Shown here: positions 47,816 through 59,770 of the stretch, one piece after another
Position numbering within the stretch: position 1 is the stretch's first letter
Layout of the letters: each line of letters begins with the position of its first letter
The notes under the pieces: model-generated
The model's database searches: none
What the model was told of the DNA's origin: nothing
Seen by the model: only the letters and a program-made list of their open reading frames with translations
From: Zingiber officinale
Lineage: Eukaryota; Streptophyta; Magnoliopsida; Zingiberales; Zingiberaceae
Length of the DNA stretch: 64,000 nucleotides
NCBI RefSeq assembly: GCF_018446385.1
Contig: NC_056001.1
Coordinates: 10,100,672 to 10,164,671, forward strand
Direction of reading: 5' to 3'
Program-made: the position numbers and the translations under genes

Positions 47816-50200
47816 TTCTAGTTCAAAAAATCAAAAGTGATTTTAATTTGATGTGGCCCAAAAAGAATGCTGTTTGGGATAAATCGAAGATGACAAGAAA
47901 TATTTCTTGTAGAGTCATATAGACACTTGGAATTTTCTATTGGAAAAAGAAGTATTGAAGAAGAAATAAAAGAAATTAGGGAAAAAACTACTCTACCGAG
48001 AAGAGGAGACTAAAACAAAAGAATTCAACTTACTTCATTCATTGAAAAAAAGTACATATTTATAAGTTTATTGGATAAGCACTAATCTCAGATACATTGA
48101 ATCTAAATTTTATTTTTCTTTATTCTATCTCCACGAACTCTTATCCTTATCAAGATTGTCACCTCATCAAATTTTATTTTCACGAACTCTTATTCTTATC
48201 AAGATTGTCACTTCATCAAATTCTATCTCCATCTACTAACTCTATATTAATTTATTATTATTTTTATCCAAAATCAAATTTAATTTCAATACCCTCTCTT
48301 AAACTTGATTTTGTAACTCAAAGTAAATTTTGCATAGGCTTGGTAAAAATATCGGCAACTTGATCTTGAGACTTTATATATTCCACTTGCATTTCCTTTC
48401 TTATAATGCACTCTCTGATATAGTGATAGCGTATATCAATGTGCTTTCTTCTATCATGGAAGACTTTATTATCAACTCGAATCTTGGTTGTCTTATGCCC
48501 TTCAAGAAGTGGAGTTAACTCCCATGTACCTTTCTTTTCGATCAACTTAACTTCTTCATCCATCACATCTTTCCACTTTTTGCTCTTTATAGTTTCTTGA
48601 AAATCTATAGGCTCGCAATTGGCAAAGAGGCAACATAAAGTAAGATTTCTTGATTTTCGGTTACCTCATAAATGTCCCGTAAGCTTCTAAAGCGTGATAC
48701 TCTTTCACTTGAAGTTGATGTAGATGAAGTTTCTTGAGTACTTGATGTTGGTGTTACTAGCGGAGTAGTAGGCTCCTCTCTTGTTTGCTCCACCCTTGGT
48801 TATTTCACATCTTCTTTTTCAAAAGTACAGGAAGAAGTTGTAATCTATGTTTTGAGATTTCCAATTTCATTCTTCTTCTTCTTCATTAAATATTACATCC
48901 CGACTGATGATTATCTTCCCAGTATCTGGATTGTATAACTTATATCCTTTTGAGTTAGTATCATAGCCAATAAAAATAAACTTCTTACTTTTATCATTCA
49001 GTTTGCTTCTTGCTTCATCAGGCACATGAACGTGAGTTAGGGGGCGTTTGGTTAAATGATGGAAATGACTATGGGTATGGGTTTGATAGTAGGGTGGAAT
49101 GAGAATAGGAATGGAAATGAAACCCATCAAGTTATATGGGTTTGGTTGATTCCCATAAATCTAGTAATCATTCCCAAAATGTCATTCACAAACCCACAAT
49201 CCAAACACTATCTTTTACTATCATTCTATTCCCTCATTCCCAAACCCATCAACCAAACACCCCCTTATACTCCCAAAAACTCTTAGATGAGAAATCTCAG
49301 GTTTCCTTCCGCTCCATGCTTCCTGTAGTGTCTCGCCACATACACTCCTTGTTAGTGATTTGTTGGATAAGTATACTACTGCACATGCAACCGCTTCTGC
49401 CCAAAGTTTCTTTTGGTAGCCCTTGCTTTTGAGAATGCTCCTTGCCATGTTAAGGATGGTTCGCTTCTTTTTTTGGTCACTCCATTTTGTTGAGGGGGTC
49501 TTAGAACCGTCAAAGGTCGTCGTATTATGTTGGCTTCACAAAATTCTTGAAACTCCTTTGAGGTAAATTCTCCTTCTCGATCAGAACACATAGTTTTAAT
49601 CTCGAGACTGCTCTCCTTTTCTACGCTAGCTTTAAATTTCTTGAATATACTGAAGACCTCCGATTTTTGCTTCAAGAAGTGTATCCAAGTTTTTCGAGAA
49701 AATTCATCTATGAAAAGAATAAAATAATTACTCTTACCAAGTGAACTTGGCTTTATCGGGCCGCAAACATCCGTGTGTATAAGTTCAAGTGACTTTTGAG
49801 CTCTTGAATTTAACTTCTTTAGAAAACCTCTTCTACATTGCTTCCCACGTAGACATGCTTCACATAATTGATCAGGATGTTTGATGTAGGGTAGTCCTCT
49901 TACCATCTCCTTCTTTGAAAGCAATTTTAATCCTCCAAAATTGAGATGCCCAAATCGAAGATGTCATAGCTAAGTGATGTCTTTATAATAAGGTTTGAGA
50001 CAACTGACAACATCATTTTGAATATTAAGCAAGAACATTCTATTTCTTGACATAAGTACTTTAGCAATTAAGCAACCAATATCATCTTTTAACATAAACA
50101 TATTATCTTTTAGATGAATATCATATCATTTTTCCAAGAGTTGTTTTAAGCTCAAAATGTTACTCTTAGTATTTGGCACAAAGAAAACATTTGAGATTGA
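47816..50200 (-). mobile_element. Copia remnant carrying a MITE
   Basis: Minus-strand similarity to Copia pol: GAG-pre-integrase and integrase segments at 49924-49270, a later integrase part at 49030-48870, and short reverse transcriptase and RNase H pieces at 48566-48318. The order is correct but much of pol is missing. It is broken in several places and is interrupted by the MITE at 49040-49264. A CCCTCTCTTAAAC polypurine complement at 48291 marks the likely edge of its 3' LTR. Confidence 0.7.
49040..49264. mobile_element. Tourist-like MITE, 225 bp
   Basis: Inverted ends GGGGGCGTTTGGTT and AACCAAACACCCCC with TTA at 49037-49039 and 49265-49267. The interior is partly self-complementary (ATGGGTTTG and CAAACCCAT). 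It lies inside the Copia integrase region. Similar end sequence to the larger MITE at 16937-17711. Confidence 0.9.
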
Positions 50201-50580
50201 TGCGGCGATAAAGGGCCGGGGAGCCCACCTGTCACGGGTTAATTTACACAGTATCGGTTAAAGTCAAGGCGATCAACGTCAGGGCTTACGGAAAGAGCCT
50301 TGGCCAAAGGTGGCTGTCTGGTTATCCCGATCGGCAAAGGAGTGGCCGAGTGGATCACTCGGTCGGTTAGATAAATGGACATCATGGGTCGGTCGGACGA
50401 ATGGACAAGCTGTAGTTGGTTGTTTCGATCGGCAAGAAAACGAGTCGCTCGGACCGCCCATCCGGCAGGAAAACGAGCCGCTCGGACTGCCCGTCTACTC
50501 AAGAATGACACTACACAGGAGGAGATTTAGAAAACAAAAGAGAACACTCCGTCTATCATCATTAAATATGAAGAAGTCAA
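50201..50580. other. GC-richer LTR-like fragment
   Basis: Contains repeated CGGTCGG, CCGCTCGGAC and GATCGGCAAG segments, like the U3 of some Gypsy LTRs, but without clear ends. Confidence 0.4.
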
Positions 50581-51728
50581 GACCTCAGCTATCAATGTGC
50601 TCCATGACGATCTATCTCAGTCTCAGATCCCAGCCTCCTAGCTCGACCTTAGTTGTTGACATCCTTCACGATTCTATCTCACTCTTAGATCCTCACATTC
50701 TCGCTCGGCCTCAGCTATCGACATCCTCCTTGACTCTATCTCAGTTTTAGATATCGACATTATCTAGCTGATTCGGCCTCAGTCGCTTACACTGCCACTA
50801 GCTCAACCTCGCGTCCCAACTTCATCTACTTTCAAGGTCACCCTGAAATAGCTTCATCCCCTCATTCTCAGATCCAGTCTACATTTCACGTGGTTTGCTT
50901 AAAACATGTGAAGAGCAGTACAACTTCCTCATCACTAGGATCATTCTTCTGCGAATGTTCCTTAGCACGTGGCACCGGTTGAATGGAAAGACAATTAATA
51001 GGTTGTCAAAATTGATCTCCTAGATGCCCTCCTATGAACACATATTGAACACATGTCACTTCATGAAAGAGGGCAGCTAACAACTATTAGATTTAGTCCC
51101 CTTGTCGGCTCATATGAGGACAATGACAAGAATATATAGCGTGGAAGTACTCTAGACAACTATATAGACACTCACGAAGGTAATAACAAGGAATTCCATA
51201 TTTTGAAACTTGGACCAAGTTCTATCCTTCATCTCTATTTTCTTCTTCTCGCATATCATCTCACTCAAATCTTAACTTAAGTATCAGAGTAGCCCTCAAC
51301 TAGTCTAACTCTCTTTTTTGAGTGTCTCTCATGTCCGTTCTTCCTTTCCATCAAAGGCCTTTGAGGAGAAGTATGCATCAGCTAGTTTATTGATCGATGT
51401 TTTAACCATCCACAGTATAGTATTTGACCGGAAGGAAACTATTGGATGAAATCAGTCAAAATCAGAATGTTTGAATAGACCGCATTAAGATTTCCTATAT
51501 TTTACTATATATAAATCTATTTTTTCCTTATATGCATCGTGTTCTTCAAAATTCCACACCAATGCGTTGAATTGGGAAAATTCATGGTTGTCTAGGCTAA
51601 AAAAAAACAAATTTGAATTTGGAAGCTTGATCAAGATTCCATACACACAAACCAAATCTGAAACAACTAATGCTCCAAAGATAACTTTAATTAGGAGGTC
51701 AATTGGAACATGGGACATGCTTGAGGTA
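50581..51728 (+). mobile_element. Gypsy-type LTR region, copy 2 of the direct repeat
   Basis: Near-identical to 46622-47815 and includes about 190 bp beyond the R/U5-like leader. Only about three of the 60-65 bp units remain at its left edge. Confidence 0.7.
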
Positions 51729-52345
51729 TATATAGTATATAGAATTAAATAAGTAAACTATATATGAAAATTTTATAACGAAATATGTTTCTATTTAAAC
51801 TTGATATTAAGTTTTATAGAAATAAAATAAATTACTTAGAAATTTTTATATGTCACGAATTTTTATATGTAGATAGATATGAAAATTTTACAATCATGTA
51901 AATATGTTTCTATTTAAACTTGATATTAAGTTTAAAAAAAAATGGTAAAAACGTGTAAATATTATGTATAATATAAAATATGTAATTTAAGAAATATTAT
52001 CTATAATATAGAATATATAATCTAAATTATATATATAAAAAAAATTGTAAGAACGTGCAACAAAGAAATATTATGTAAAATATAAAATAATATGTTACAT
52101 AATATATAAGGTATAATATAAATTACAAAGAATAAATAGAATTAAATAAGAAAAATATAGGATTAATAGATGTTGAGCGCGCAATTAGTAACCAATTAAG
52201 AAATTATAGTATTATACTTTATATAAAATATATATGGAATTAAATAATCATGGAGATAGATTTCTATCTAGACTTAGTAAAATATTTTATAAAAATAATA
52301 TCTATGACTTAGCATTTATAAAATTTATAAAAAAATTAACACCTA
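51729..52345. other. Very AT-rich spacer with internal repeats
   Basis: Contains two copies of TATGTTTCTATTTAAACTTG (51785 and 51901) and many TATAAAATA-type words. No gene. Confidence 0.7.
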
Positions 52346-53399
52346 GACAAAGTTCTAAGCCTCTCTTCTATTTAAACCCTCACCTAGAATTTCTCCCTAC
52401 CTTCTTATTTCCACCGACCCTAGTAAGATCTTCTCACCCTCTTGTTCTCCACCGGTGCTAGGATTTCCAAGGAAGACAAGGAGTGAGTGGCTAAGTACAT
52501 AAGACATGTTCTCTACTTGGTACATGCATTAGTTGGTTTTATAATTTGGCGGGCTTCGGATTCTATAGGGTTAGGCTTTTAATTACTATTTTAAAATTAT
52601 TCATATTGAGGTTGCTCCACATTTTGCTTCATAATTTACTATTTATTTATTCTTAATTTACTATTTATTTATTCTTAGAAGTTAGAGAATTTTATTAACC
52701 AAAATTAATTAAGCAAGTAATGATATGGCAATTGTTGTTATTATTTCTGTGTTCATGCAAAGGTGTCGTGTAGTAACATCTTGATTTCCATGAAGCAATA
52801 TGGTTGCATGCCTAGGGTGACACTTGTACAAAATTGTTGAAACCTATATGCACGTTCTATACTTTTTGTGCATTAGTCAATTCATAGAATAATGTTTTTG
52901 TGTGGAACCATAGGATGTAAGTACTTTTATGTCGATCATGATCCACGAGTGTTAACCTAGTTATTTTTATTTTGTATGAGTACCATGATTTTAAGGTTGC
53001 ATCAATGAGTGCAATCATCATGGTTTAGATCCGGATTTTAAAGTTTGTAAGTTTGGTTTGTTTTTCATACTAATGATATTATGTTTTGGCCTCTATAAAT
53101 TGTGCATATTCTTAACCATGTTATTGTTTTAGTTTAGTTTCTATGTCTGATGTGTTTTGAGTTTTTCTTTGAAGCTTGTAAGGTATTGATTTATTTTCTT
53201 GTTAAGGATGTCATATTCAGTCATACAAGACTAGAATGTTTTAATTAAGTTAGTGCCTTAATTTAGTTTATATACCTTGTGTGGTTATGGATTTTTGGAA
53301 GTTTGAAGGGTTTTGGTTTGTTTTCTTGCTGAGGATGTCATGTTTCGACCACACAAATTTAGGATGGTTTCAATTATGTCAGTGACTTAGTTTAGTTCC

Positions 53400-53880
53400 T
53401 ATGTCCTGGGTATTTTCGGATTCTAAATTAGGAAAACTTATGTTTTCTTCTTACTTGATATTATAGTAATTTTTCATGCTATCTATATTTTTGGAAATTC
53501 TAATTTAGAAATGCTTATGCTTTCTTCTTACTTGATATCATGGTAATTTTTCATGCTACATGTATTTTTAGAAATTCTAAATTAGGAAAGTTTATGTTTT
53601 CTTCTTATTTGATATCATAGTAATTTTTCATGCTACAAGTACTTTTGGAAATTCTAATTTAGGAAAGCTTATGATTTCTTGTTGCTTGATATCATGGTAA
53701 TTTTACATGCTACATGTATTTGTAGAAATTCTAAATTAGGAAAGCTTATGTTTTCTTCTTACTTGATATTATGGTAATTTTTCATGCTATATGTATTTTT
53801 GGATTTCTAATATAGGAAAACTTATGTTTCTTCTTGTTTGTCATCAATTTTATATGCTACATGTGACTTTCGGATTCTAG
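53400..53880. repeat. Tandem repeat, about 80 bp x 6
   Basis: Units containing TTCTAAATTAGGAAAGCTTA, TTTTCTTCTTACTTGATAT and TTTTTCATGCTACATG. Confidence 0.9.
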
Positions 53881-54078
53881 TTTAGAAAGGGTTGAATTTA
53901 GTATAGTTAGGCTAAAGTTTCCTCTTCTCATCATGATAACTTTAATTGCTCCTGAAATGAACTTGCTTACGTTTATGCGCATGTACATATTTATATTCAT
54001 GCCTATACAGTGATCATCATTATGTTTATGTTTACACTTATGTCTATGCTTATGAGATAAATGTGGTTAGTTGTACCT

Positions 54079-54355
54079 GGGGACCTAAGCCCGAGAAAGC
54101 GTACCAAATGTTGTTATGGGTTAAGATATGAACCGGGGACCTAAGCCTGGGGAGCTTGCCAATTTATTCTGGGATAGTGGTATGATCTGGGGACCTAAGC
54201 CCAGTGAGCGCGCCAGAATCAAACAAGATATGTTCTGGGATGGTGGTATGATCCGGGGACCTAAGCCCGGTGAGCGCGCCAGAATCAATTAAGATATGTT
54301 CTGGGATGGTGGTATGATCCGGGGACCTAAGCCCGGTGAGCACGCCAAGATAAAG
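54079..54355. repeat. Tandem repeat, about 60-66 bp x 5
   Basis: Units start GGGGACCTAAGCCCGGTGAG and end TGGGATGGTGGTATGATCC. Much more GC-rich than its surroundings. Confidence 0.92.
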
Positions 54356-54479
54356 GGGAACTCCAATCCTAAGTTTGGACCCTTACCAACCTAGCGCTAC
54401 AATAGTTGTCTGATCTACAACTTATGTTACGGTACTACTAAGAGCAACTAGGCCACCACAATAGTATGTTTATAAGTAC

Positions 54480-54800
54480 GCATGCAAGTATGTTCAAGTC
54501 ATGTTCATGTTTATGTCTATGCTTGCTTACATTTATGTTTATATTTATGTTGTGTTCATGTTTATGTTTATGTTTATGTTTATATTTATGTTTATGTTTA
54601 TGTTGAGTTTATGGTTATGATTGTGTTATGCTCATGTTATGTTTATATTTACATTTATGTTTAGGTCTACGTTATGTTCATGATATGTTTATGCCTATGC
54701 CTATGGACATGCTCATGATCAAATCTATCATTATGTTTAGTTCATCTACCATGCTTACATTTATGTTGTCACACTTATGTCACTGCTTATGCCTATGTTC
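54480..54800. repeat. TTTATG simple repeat region
   Basis: Imperfect TTTATG/TTCATG hexamer array. Open frames across it are low-complexity artefacts. Confidence 0.9.
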
Positions 54801-55158
54801 ATTGTATGTAGGTAGGGAGGTCCTAAGTTACCTTGGATGTGGTTTTCCTTAGTATACTAGATTATAGATGCTAACTAATGCATAAGACTGTTTTGAACAT
54901 GCTGAGTCTCTCACTTACAGTTTATAACTTTTTTTCAGACAATGAGGCGAACGAGACAGGAGGCATTGACGAGTGAGCCAACTCGGAACAGGGACAGTAC
55001 AACCCGAAGACCATCCATTTTAAATTCCGTATTTAGTTATGTTTTCTTTCGAATCGTCTATGTAATTTTATTGAGTAAGGAACCATTATAGAAGTATTAG
55101 TAAGTGACATCAGCAGGTTATATATTATATATATGTAAAAAAAAACTAAGGGTGTTAC

Positions 55159-56765
55159 ATAAAGGGTCTCGGTCGAGAGCCACTCCACACTAGGAGACTC
55201 GGCCACATGTCGTACAGCAAGTGGCGGTCGCTCATCCAAAAAGCATGAGGTGGGCACCGATGTTTTGCAACTTCCACCAATCGATGACGCACAACACCAA
55301 GGGCTGCTATGACTTGGCAGCTAGCAAGTTGGTTTCGTGCAGATTCCGCCAACGATCGTAACTTCTAGATTAACGTCACCGAAGTTGATCTGCAGAACGA
55401 AGGAATTCAGAAAGGACTACCGGGCCACACCACCACCAACCACAAAGGAACTGAATCCCTGCTCGAGCCTCCTCTGAACGGACCAGACCGTCCACAAGGG
55501 AAGAAGAAAATCGAAGTAACGCCGCTGGGGGAGATAGGAATGATCGCTAGCGGGTCGACCGGCGGAGATTCTAATCGAGCAAGGAAGTTGCATGCGTGGC
55601 GACTCGAGATCCACGCTGTTGGCTGCAGCATGGAGAAAGCTGAGGGACCCGAGATTAGCTTCTGACCTAAGGATTTGGAAGGAGTTGAGGTCCCCCATGA
55701 TGATGCATTAATCATCCGAGCGGTAATTGCCAATTATATAGTCTATCGCACTTTTATTGATACAAGGAGCTCGGTAAATATTATATACAGGAAGAAATTC
55801 AATCAATTGCAAATTGATCAGAGTGAACTGCTGCCAATGATGACTTCGCTCTACGAATTCACAGGTAACGAAGTGTTGTCGATTGACCAGATCAAGTTGG
55901 CCGTCTCACTCGGAGAAGAACCCCTGAAGCAGACAAGGACCACAAATTTCATAGTGGTAGATGTGCCTCCGGCTTACAACGTCATCTTGCGCCGACCGAC
56001 ACTCAATGAGTTCTGAGCGATGGTGTCCACCTACTACTAGAAGATCAAATTCTCGGTAGACGGTAAGGTAGGAGAAGTCAGAGGAGACCAGTTAGTCTCT
56101 CAAAGATGCTACGTCGAGATGGTCAAGTCTGAAGCAAGAGCCGCTCGGAAAAACTCACGTTTGGAGGTAAACGCCATCCTTGAGAACCCCCACGTTGGTT
56201 TATGAAGAAAAAGAGAAAGTTCAGATCCACCCTAATCGCCCGAAAGCAACCACCTTCATCACCGCCGATCTAGATGATGAGAAAAAAGTGGAGCTGGTAG
56301 CCTGCCTGAGACAAAATCATGATGTGTTCGCTTGGACGGCACATGAGCTGTCTAGCATTTCGCCAAGTGTGGCTCAGCATGAACTACACCTCCAACCAGA
56401 CGTGTGCCTAGTAAAACAAAAGAAAAGGGACTTCAGCACGGAACAAAATTTGGTCATCGGAGCGGAGATAGATAAATTGCTAGAAGCTGGCCATATACAG
56501 GAGGTACAATTTTCGAGATGACTTGCTAACATCGTACTGGTCCTCAAGTTGGACAACAAATAGAGGGTCTATATAGACTTCCGTGACTTGAATAAAGCGT
56601 GCTTGAAGAATTTCTATCCGTTGCCCTGGATAGACCAAATGGTGGACTCTACGGCAGGCTACGAGCTGATCTGCATGCTCAACGTATATCAAGGTTATCA
56701 CCAAGTGCCGCTTGCCCGAGAAGATCAAGAAAAAAGTCAGCTTTTTCAAGGTCGACGAAACATTC
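55159..56765 (+). mobile_element. Ty3/Gypsy (Tat-like) protease and reverse transcriptase remnant
   Basis: 55680-56015 resembles a retropepsin region (aspartate in FIDTRSS, later YNVILRRPTLNEF). 56180-56520 resembles the segment before and at the start of reverse transcriptase (HDVFAWTAHEL). A YQGYHQVPLA segment follows. Broken in several places and cut off at 56766 by an inserted LTR. Confidence 0.8.
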
Positions 56766-57170
56766 TGTTGGGACCTTGACGCTCACTAGACGGGGGGGGG
56801 GGGGGGGTGAATAGCGTCTCACCCAAAACGTCGCTTCCTACAATGGTTAGTATGCACAGCGAAATACAAAAATAAATACTAATAATAGAAAGCAAACCTA
56901 ACACATTGATTTAACGTAATTCGGAGATAAAACTCCTACTTCACGGTTGTCCGTAAGGTGGACGATCCCGATCAGTCGATGGATGATTCCCCGGAGAACT
57001 TTCGGCTAGCTCACGTAGCTTCTTGTGGGTGGAGAAACCTCGCCACAACTTCGTGCAAGCACGCTAGATTACTTGGGCACTTGAAGACTCTAATTAGTGT
57101 TAACCACCACTAATTTCATCAACCTTGGTCAAGCACCCCGAGCTCTATTAAATAGAGCTCGGGAGGAAAA
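56766..57170 (-). mobile_element. LTR fragment inserted in the Gypsy remnant
   Basis: Starts TGTTGGGACCTTGACG, followed by a run of about 17 G (56793 onward) and GTGAATAGC, as in the U5 end of Copia LTRs seen elsewhere here. It is itself cut at 57171 by another LTR. The candidate left duplication is CATTC; its partner is not visible. Confidence 0.65.
57137..57163. repeat. Perfect 27 bp palindrome over a TATA-like core
   Basis: Arms CCCGAGCTCTATT and AATAGAGCTCGGG around a single A. The centre reads TATTAAATA, a TATA-like core in either direction. Confidence 0.95.
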
Positions 57171-57549
57171 TGTAAGACCGTTAGATTCGATAGAGGGGGG
57201 GTGAATATCGATTCGAAAATATCGAGTATAAGCGCAGCGGAAAAGTAAAGTAGACACAGTTGTTTTTACTTCGTTCGGAGCCTGTGACGACTCCTACTCG
57301 AAGGCCCGTGGTCCTTGACCACTTTCGTTGGGCAATCACTAGCAATTCGAATATAATTACAAAATGAATACAGGAAATGCTAATGAAACAAAGTAATACC
57401 GACAAGGAAATTAAGAAAAACGAAGAAGCACTTTGTCGGAGCTTTGTTAGCGTCGCAGGAACGTAGAGCAACAGGACCAGCAGTCGAAAAGTTCTCAGTT
57501 GATGATTGATTCTGAAGCTCCTGCCTGGGGCTTCTTTTATATGCTGTCC

Positions 57550-57720
57550 CGGGCGCCTGGATCCCTTCCGGGCGCCTGGAATGTGACGTAGCTGCACAAA
57601 CCATGATGCTCCACGTGGCGACGACTCGGCTGGATAGAATTCGTCTTCCGGGCCCCCGGATCCCTTCCGGGCGCCCGGACCTCCGGGCGCCCGGATTCCC
57701 TCCGAGCGCCCGGACCACCT
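57550..57720. repeat. GGGCGCCC/GGGCGCCTGG palindrome cluster
   Basis: About seven copies of CCGGGCGCCCGGA and variants, separated by TCCCTTCC-like spacers, immediately upstream (element sense) of the TATA box. Confidence 0.88.
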
Positions 57721-57971
57721 TGTTTCAGAAAACTCCCTTTTCCTGCAAAACAAAGTTAGTCCGAGGCAAATGTACCCTGCAAGAAAGAGTGTTAGCACAT
57801 TTTATAGATGAGCATGAATGACTTAGATTCCATCTTTCCGAGACCGGAATCTAGTCACGATCTCGACTTAGATATCCGAAATGGATCTAAGTCGGATCGA
57901 CGCCTAATGTTCCCTTCCCGGGAACGCGTCCTCGCAGTCACTCCCCTCCAGTGACTTACCTCACTTACCTG

Positions 57972-58168
57972 CCAGACGTCCGGTCAGCCCGTCGACCCGT
58001 CTGGACTTCTCGCCAAGCGTCCGGTCAGCCCGTCGACCCGCTTGGACTTCTCGCCAGCTATCCGGTCAGCCCGTCGACCTAGCTGGACTTCTCGCCAAGC
58101 GTCCGGTCAGCCCGTCGACCCGCTTGGACTTCTCGCCAGCTATCCGGTCAGCCCGTCGACCTAGCTGG
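57972..58168. repeat. Array of five hairpins with constant loop and varying stems
   Basis: Period 41 bp. Stems at 57972-58004 (CCAGACG/CGTCTGG), 58013-58045 (CCAAGCG/CGCTTGG), 58054-58086 (CCAGCTA/TAGCTGG), 58095-58127 (CCAAGCG/CGCTTGG) and 58136-58168 (CCAGCTA/TAGCTGG). The 19 nt loop TCCGGTCAGCCCGTCGACC is identical in all five. Each unit is followed by ACTTYTC. Confidence 0.95.
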
Positions 58169-58277
58169 ACTTTTCCTGCACACTTGATAAAAGTGTCAGA
58201 CAACAACAAACCTAACTTAACCTGATTTGTCATTCATCAAAACCTGAGTTAGACCGTTAGTGCTAACCGCACCAACA

Positions 58278-59770
58278 ATCTCCCCCTTTTTGATGGAATG
58301 ACAACCTGGTTAAGTTAGTGATAAAAATATGCAAAAATCAAGCATGATTTTTGAGGTTTTTAAGGTTTAAGTTAGTTTTTTTTTTTAAGTTTGCATTTAG
58401 TTGCCCTACCTTAACCAACCTAACTCTCCCCCTTTGGCATTCATCAAACAACAAGGGAAAACAATCATAGCGAGAAATACTGAAAACAATAATACCTTGA
58501 ACAATAACTGAGTTTTTAAATCCAAGAGAAGATCAAATTGACTTGGGGGGGTATAAAGTTTTGAAAATTTGTTTAAAGCATTAGCTTTTAGCTTTTAGAA
58601 AAAATTGCTAAGTTTAGATAGGTTAATTTTCAAACATAAGTGTATAAGGTCTAAAAATTTTTCAAAATAAGTTTCAACTTTGAAATGCTACTTAAACATA
58701 AGTTTTCAAAACCAAAATCCCAACGCTAAGTTTGAAAAGTCTATTTTTCAAAACTAATTGAAATTTATTTTTCAACACTAAGTGTACAAGATTCAATTTT
58801 CAAAACAAGGAAAATAACTTTGAGAAGCTTAGTTTGTAAACTAAATTTTGTAAAATTTATCCTTCAAATTAAATTGTCAAAATTAAGTAAAGTCAAATCT
58901 TTAAGAAGTAGACTCAGGACAATTTTCAAAGTAAAATTAAGTTTAAATCTTTACTTTTAGTTTTCAAAGGAGTTTGATAAACGTAAGAAAAAAATTTTTG
59001 GAATGTTTTTGTAAAGTTTGCTTTTCAAAATCAAATTTTTCAAAGTTTAAAAGTATTAGATTCAAAACTATGGTTTAACATACTTGAAAAGTTCAGTTTT
59101 CAAAGAATAGGTAAAAAGGATAAAAAGTTTGTGAGTTTAAAAATTAAACAAACTTTGATTTTCAAATTTAAGTTTAAAATTCAATTTGGAAAACTAAAGT
59201 AGTTTTATTTCTCCCCCTGAATTTGATATTTAACTTCAACCAGCTGTCTAACCAATTAGGTACTAACTAACTATTAGAAAATAGTAGCTTTCACTTGGTT
59301 AGTCAGATTAAGTTAATTATAATCAGTCAGTGTTTGACTCGACTGATGAACTTTAATCTGATTAATATTTGAATTGTATTTAACGTCCAGACTTATACTG
59401 ATGCACTGAAATAAGCATCTTAAGTCCAGACAGATGGCCTATGCATCTCACCCCTTTCTATGTTTATCAACCACAAGCAAGGTAAACCTAAGGTGTTGGT
59501 GAGATGCTCAAGAACTAAACCTATGGGTACATGCTTTTTAAGGATGTAAGACTAGTCTAAGGCCAAAACTGTTTTTGAAAGTTTAAAAATGGAAATTTTT
59601 GAAAACAAACAAGTTTAGCCTATAAGTTGATAAAATCAGTTTTGAACGTATTTATGAAGGATCCTAGTCTATTGAGCAAGAACATATTCAATGTAAGTTT
59701 GAAATGTCACAAGATAAATTCAAAAATATTTTACAAATAGTGTAGCTACAGAAGTAGGTCATCACTAAAG
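58278..59770. mobile_element. Non-coding 3' interior of the SIRE-like element
   Basis: Begins with the polypurine tract complement, then about 900 bp of degenerate TTTTCAAA/AAGTTT simple repeats (58320-59220). Further CTCCCCCT tracts lie at 58428 and 59213. No coding region. Confidence 0.7.

Larger units (their letters stand above)
52346..55158 (+). mobile_element. Long Gypsy-type LTR (Tekay-like), left edge uncertain
   Basis: A TATTTAAA at about 52368 is followed by a leader-like region, several tandem arrays and an end in AGGGTGTTACA at 55158, the usual 3' terminus of long chromovirus LTRs. The start lies upstream of 52368 but was not located. Solo or truncated. Confidence 0.45.
57171..58277 (-). 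mobile_element. 3' LTR of a Copia (SIRE-like) element
   Basis: 1,107 bp from TGTAAGACCG to ACCAACA. Next to it the plus strand reads ATCTCCCCCTTTTT, the complement of a polypurine tract, so this is the 3' LTR of a minus-strand element whose interior continues to the right. In element sense: hairpin array (58168-57972), GGGCGCCC palindromes (57720-57550), TATAAAA (57541-57535), R/U5. The left flank is GAAAA; the other end lies outside the window. Confidence 0.82.

Noticed and set aside
54482-54852. Tyr/Val/Cys-rich open frames
   Set aside because: Translation of the TTTATG/TTCATG repeat.
56785-56815. G homopolymers at 56793 and 12485 as G-quadruplex elements
   Set aside because: Both are long uninterrupted G runs next to LTR ends, probably expanded from the GGGGGGTGAATAGC-type LTR motif; run length may also be a sequencing artefact.
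57972-58168. CRISPR-like array of regularly spaced repeats
   Set aside because: The spacing is regular, but the constant part is a hairpin loop, the variable parts are paired stem arms, and the setting is a plant LTR. No cas genes are present.
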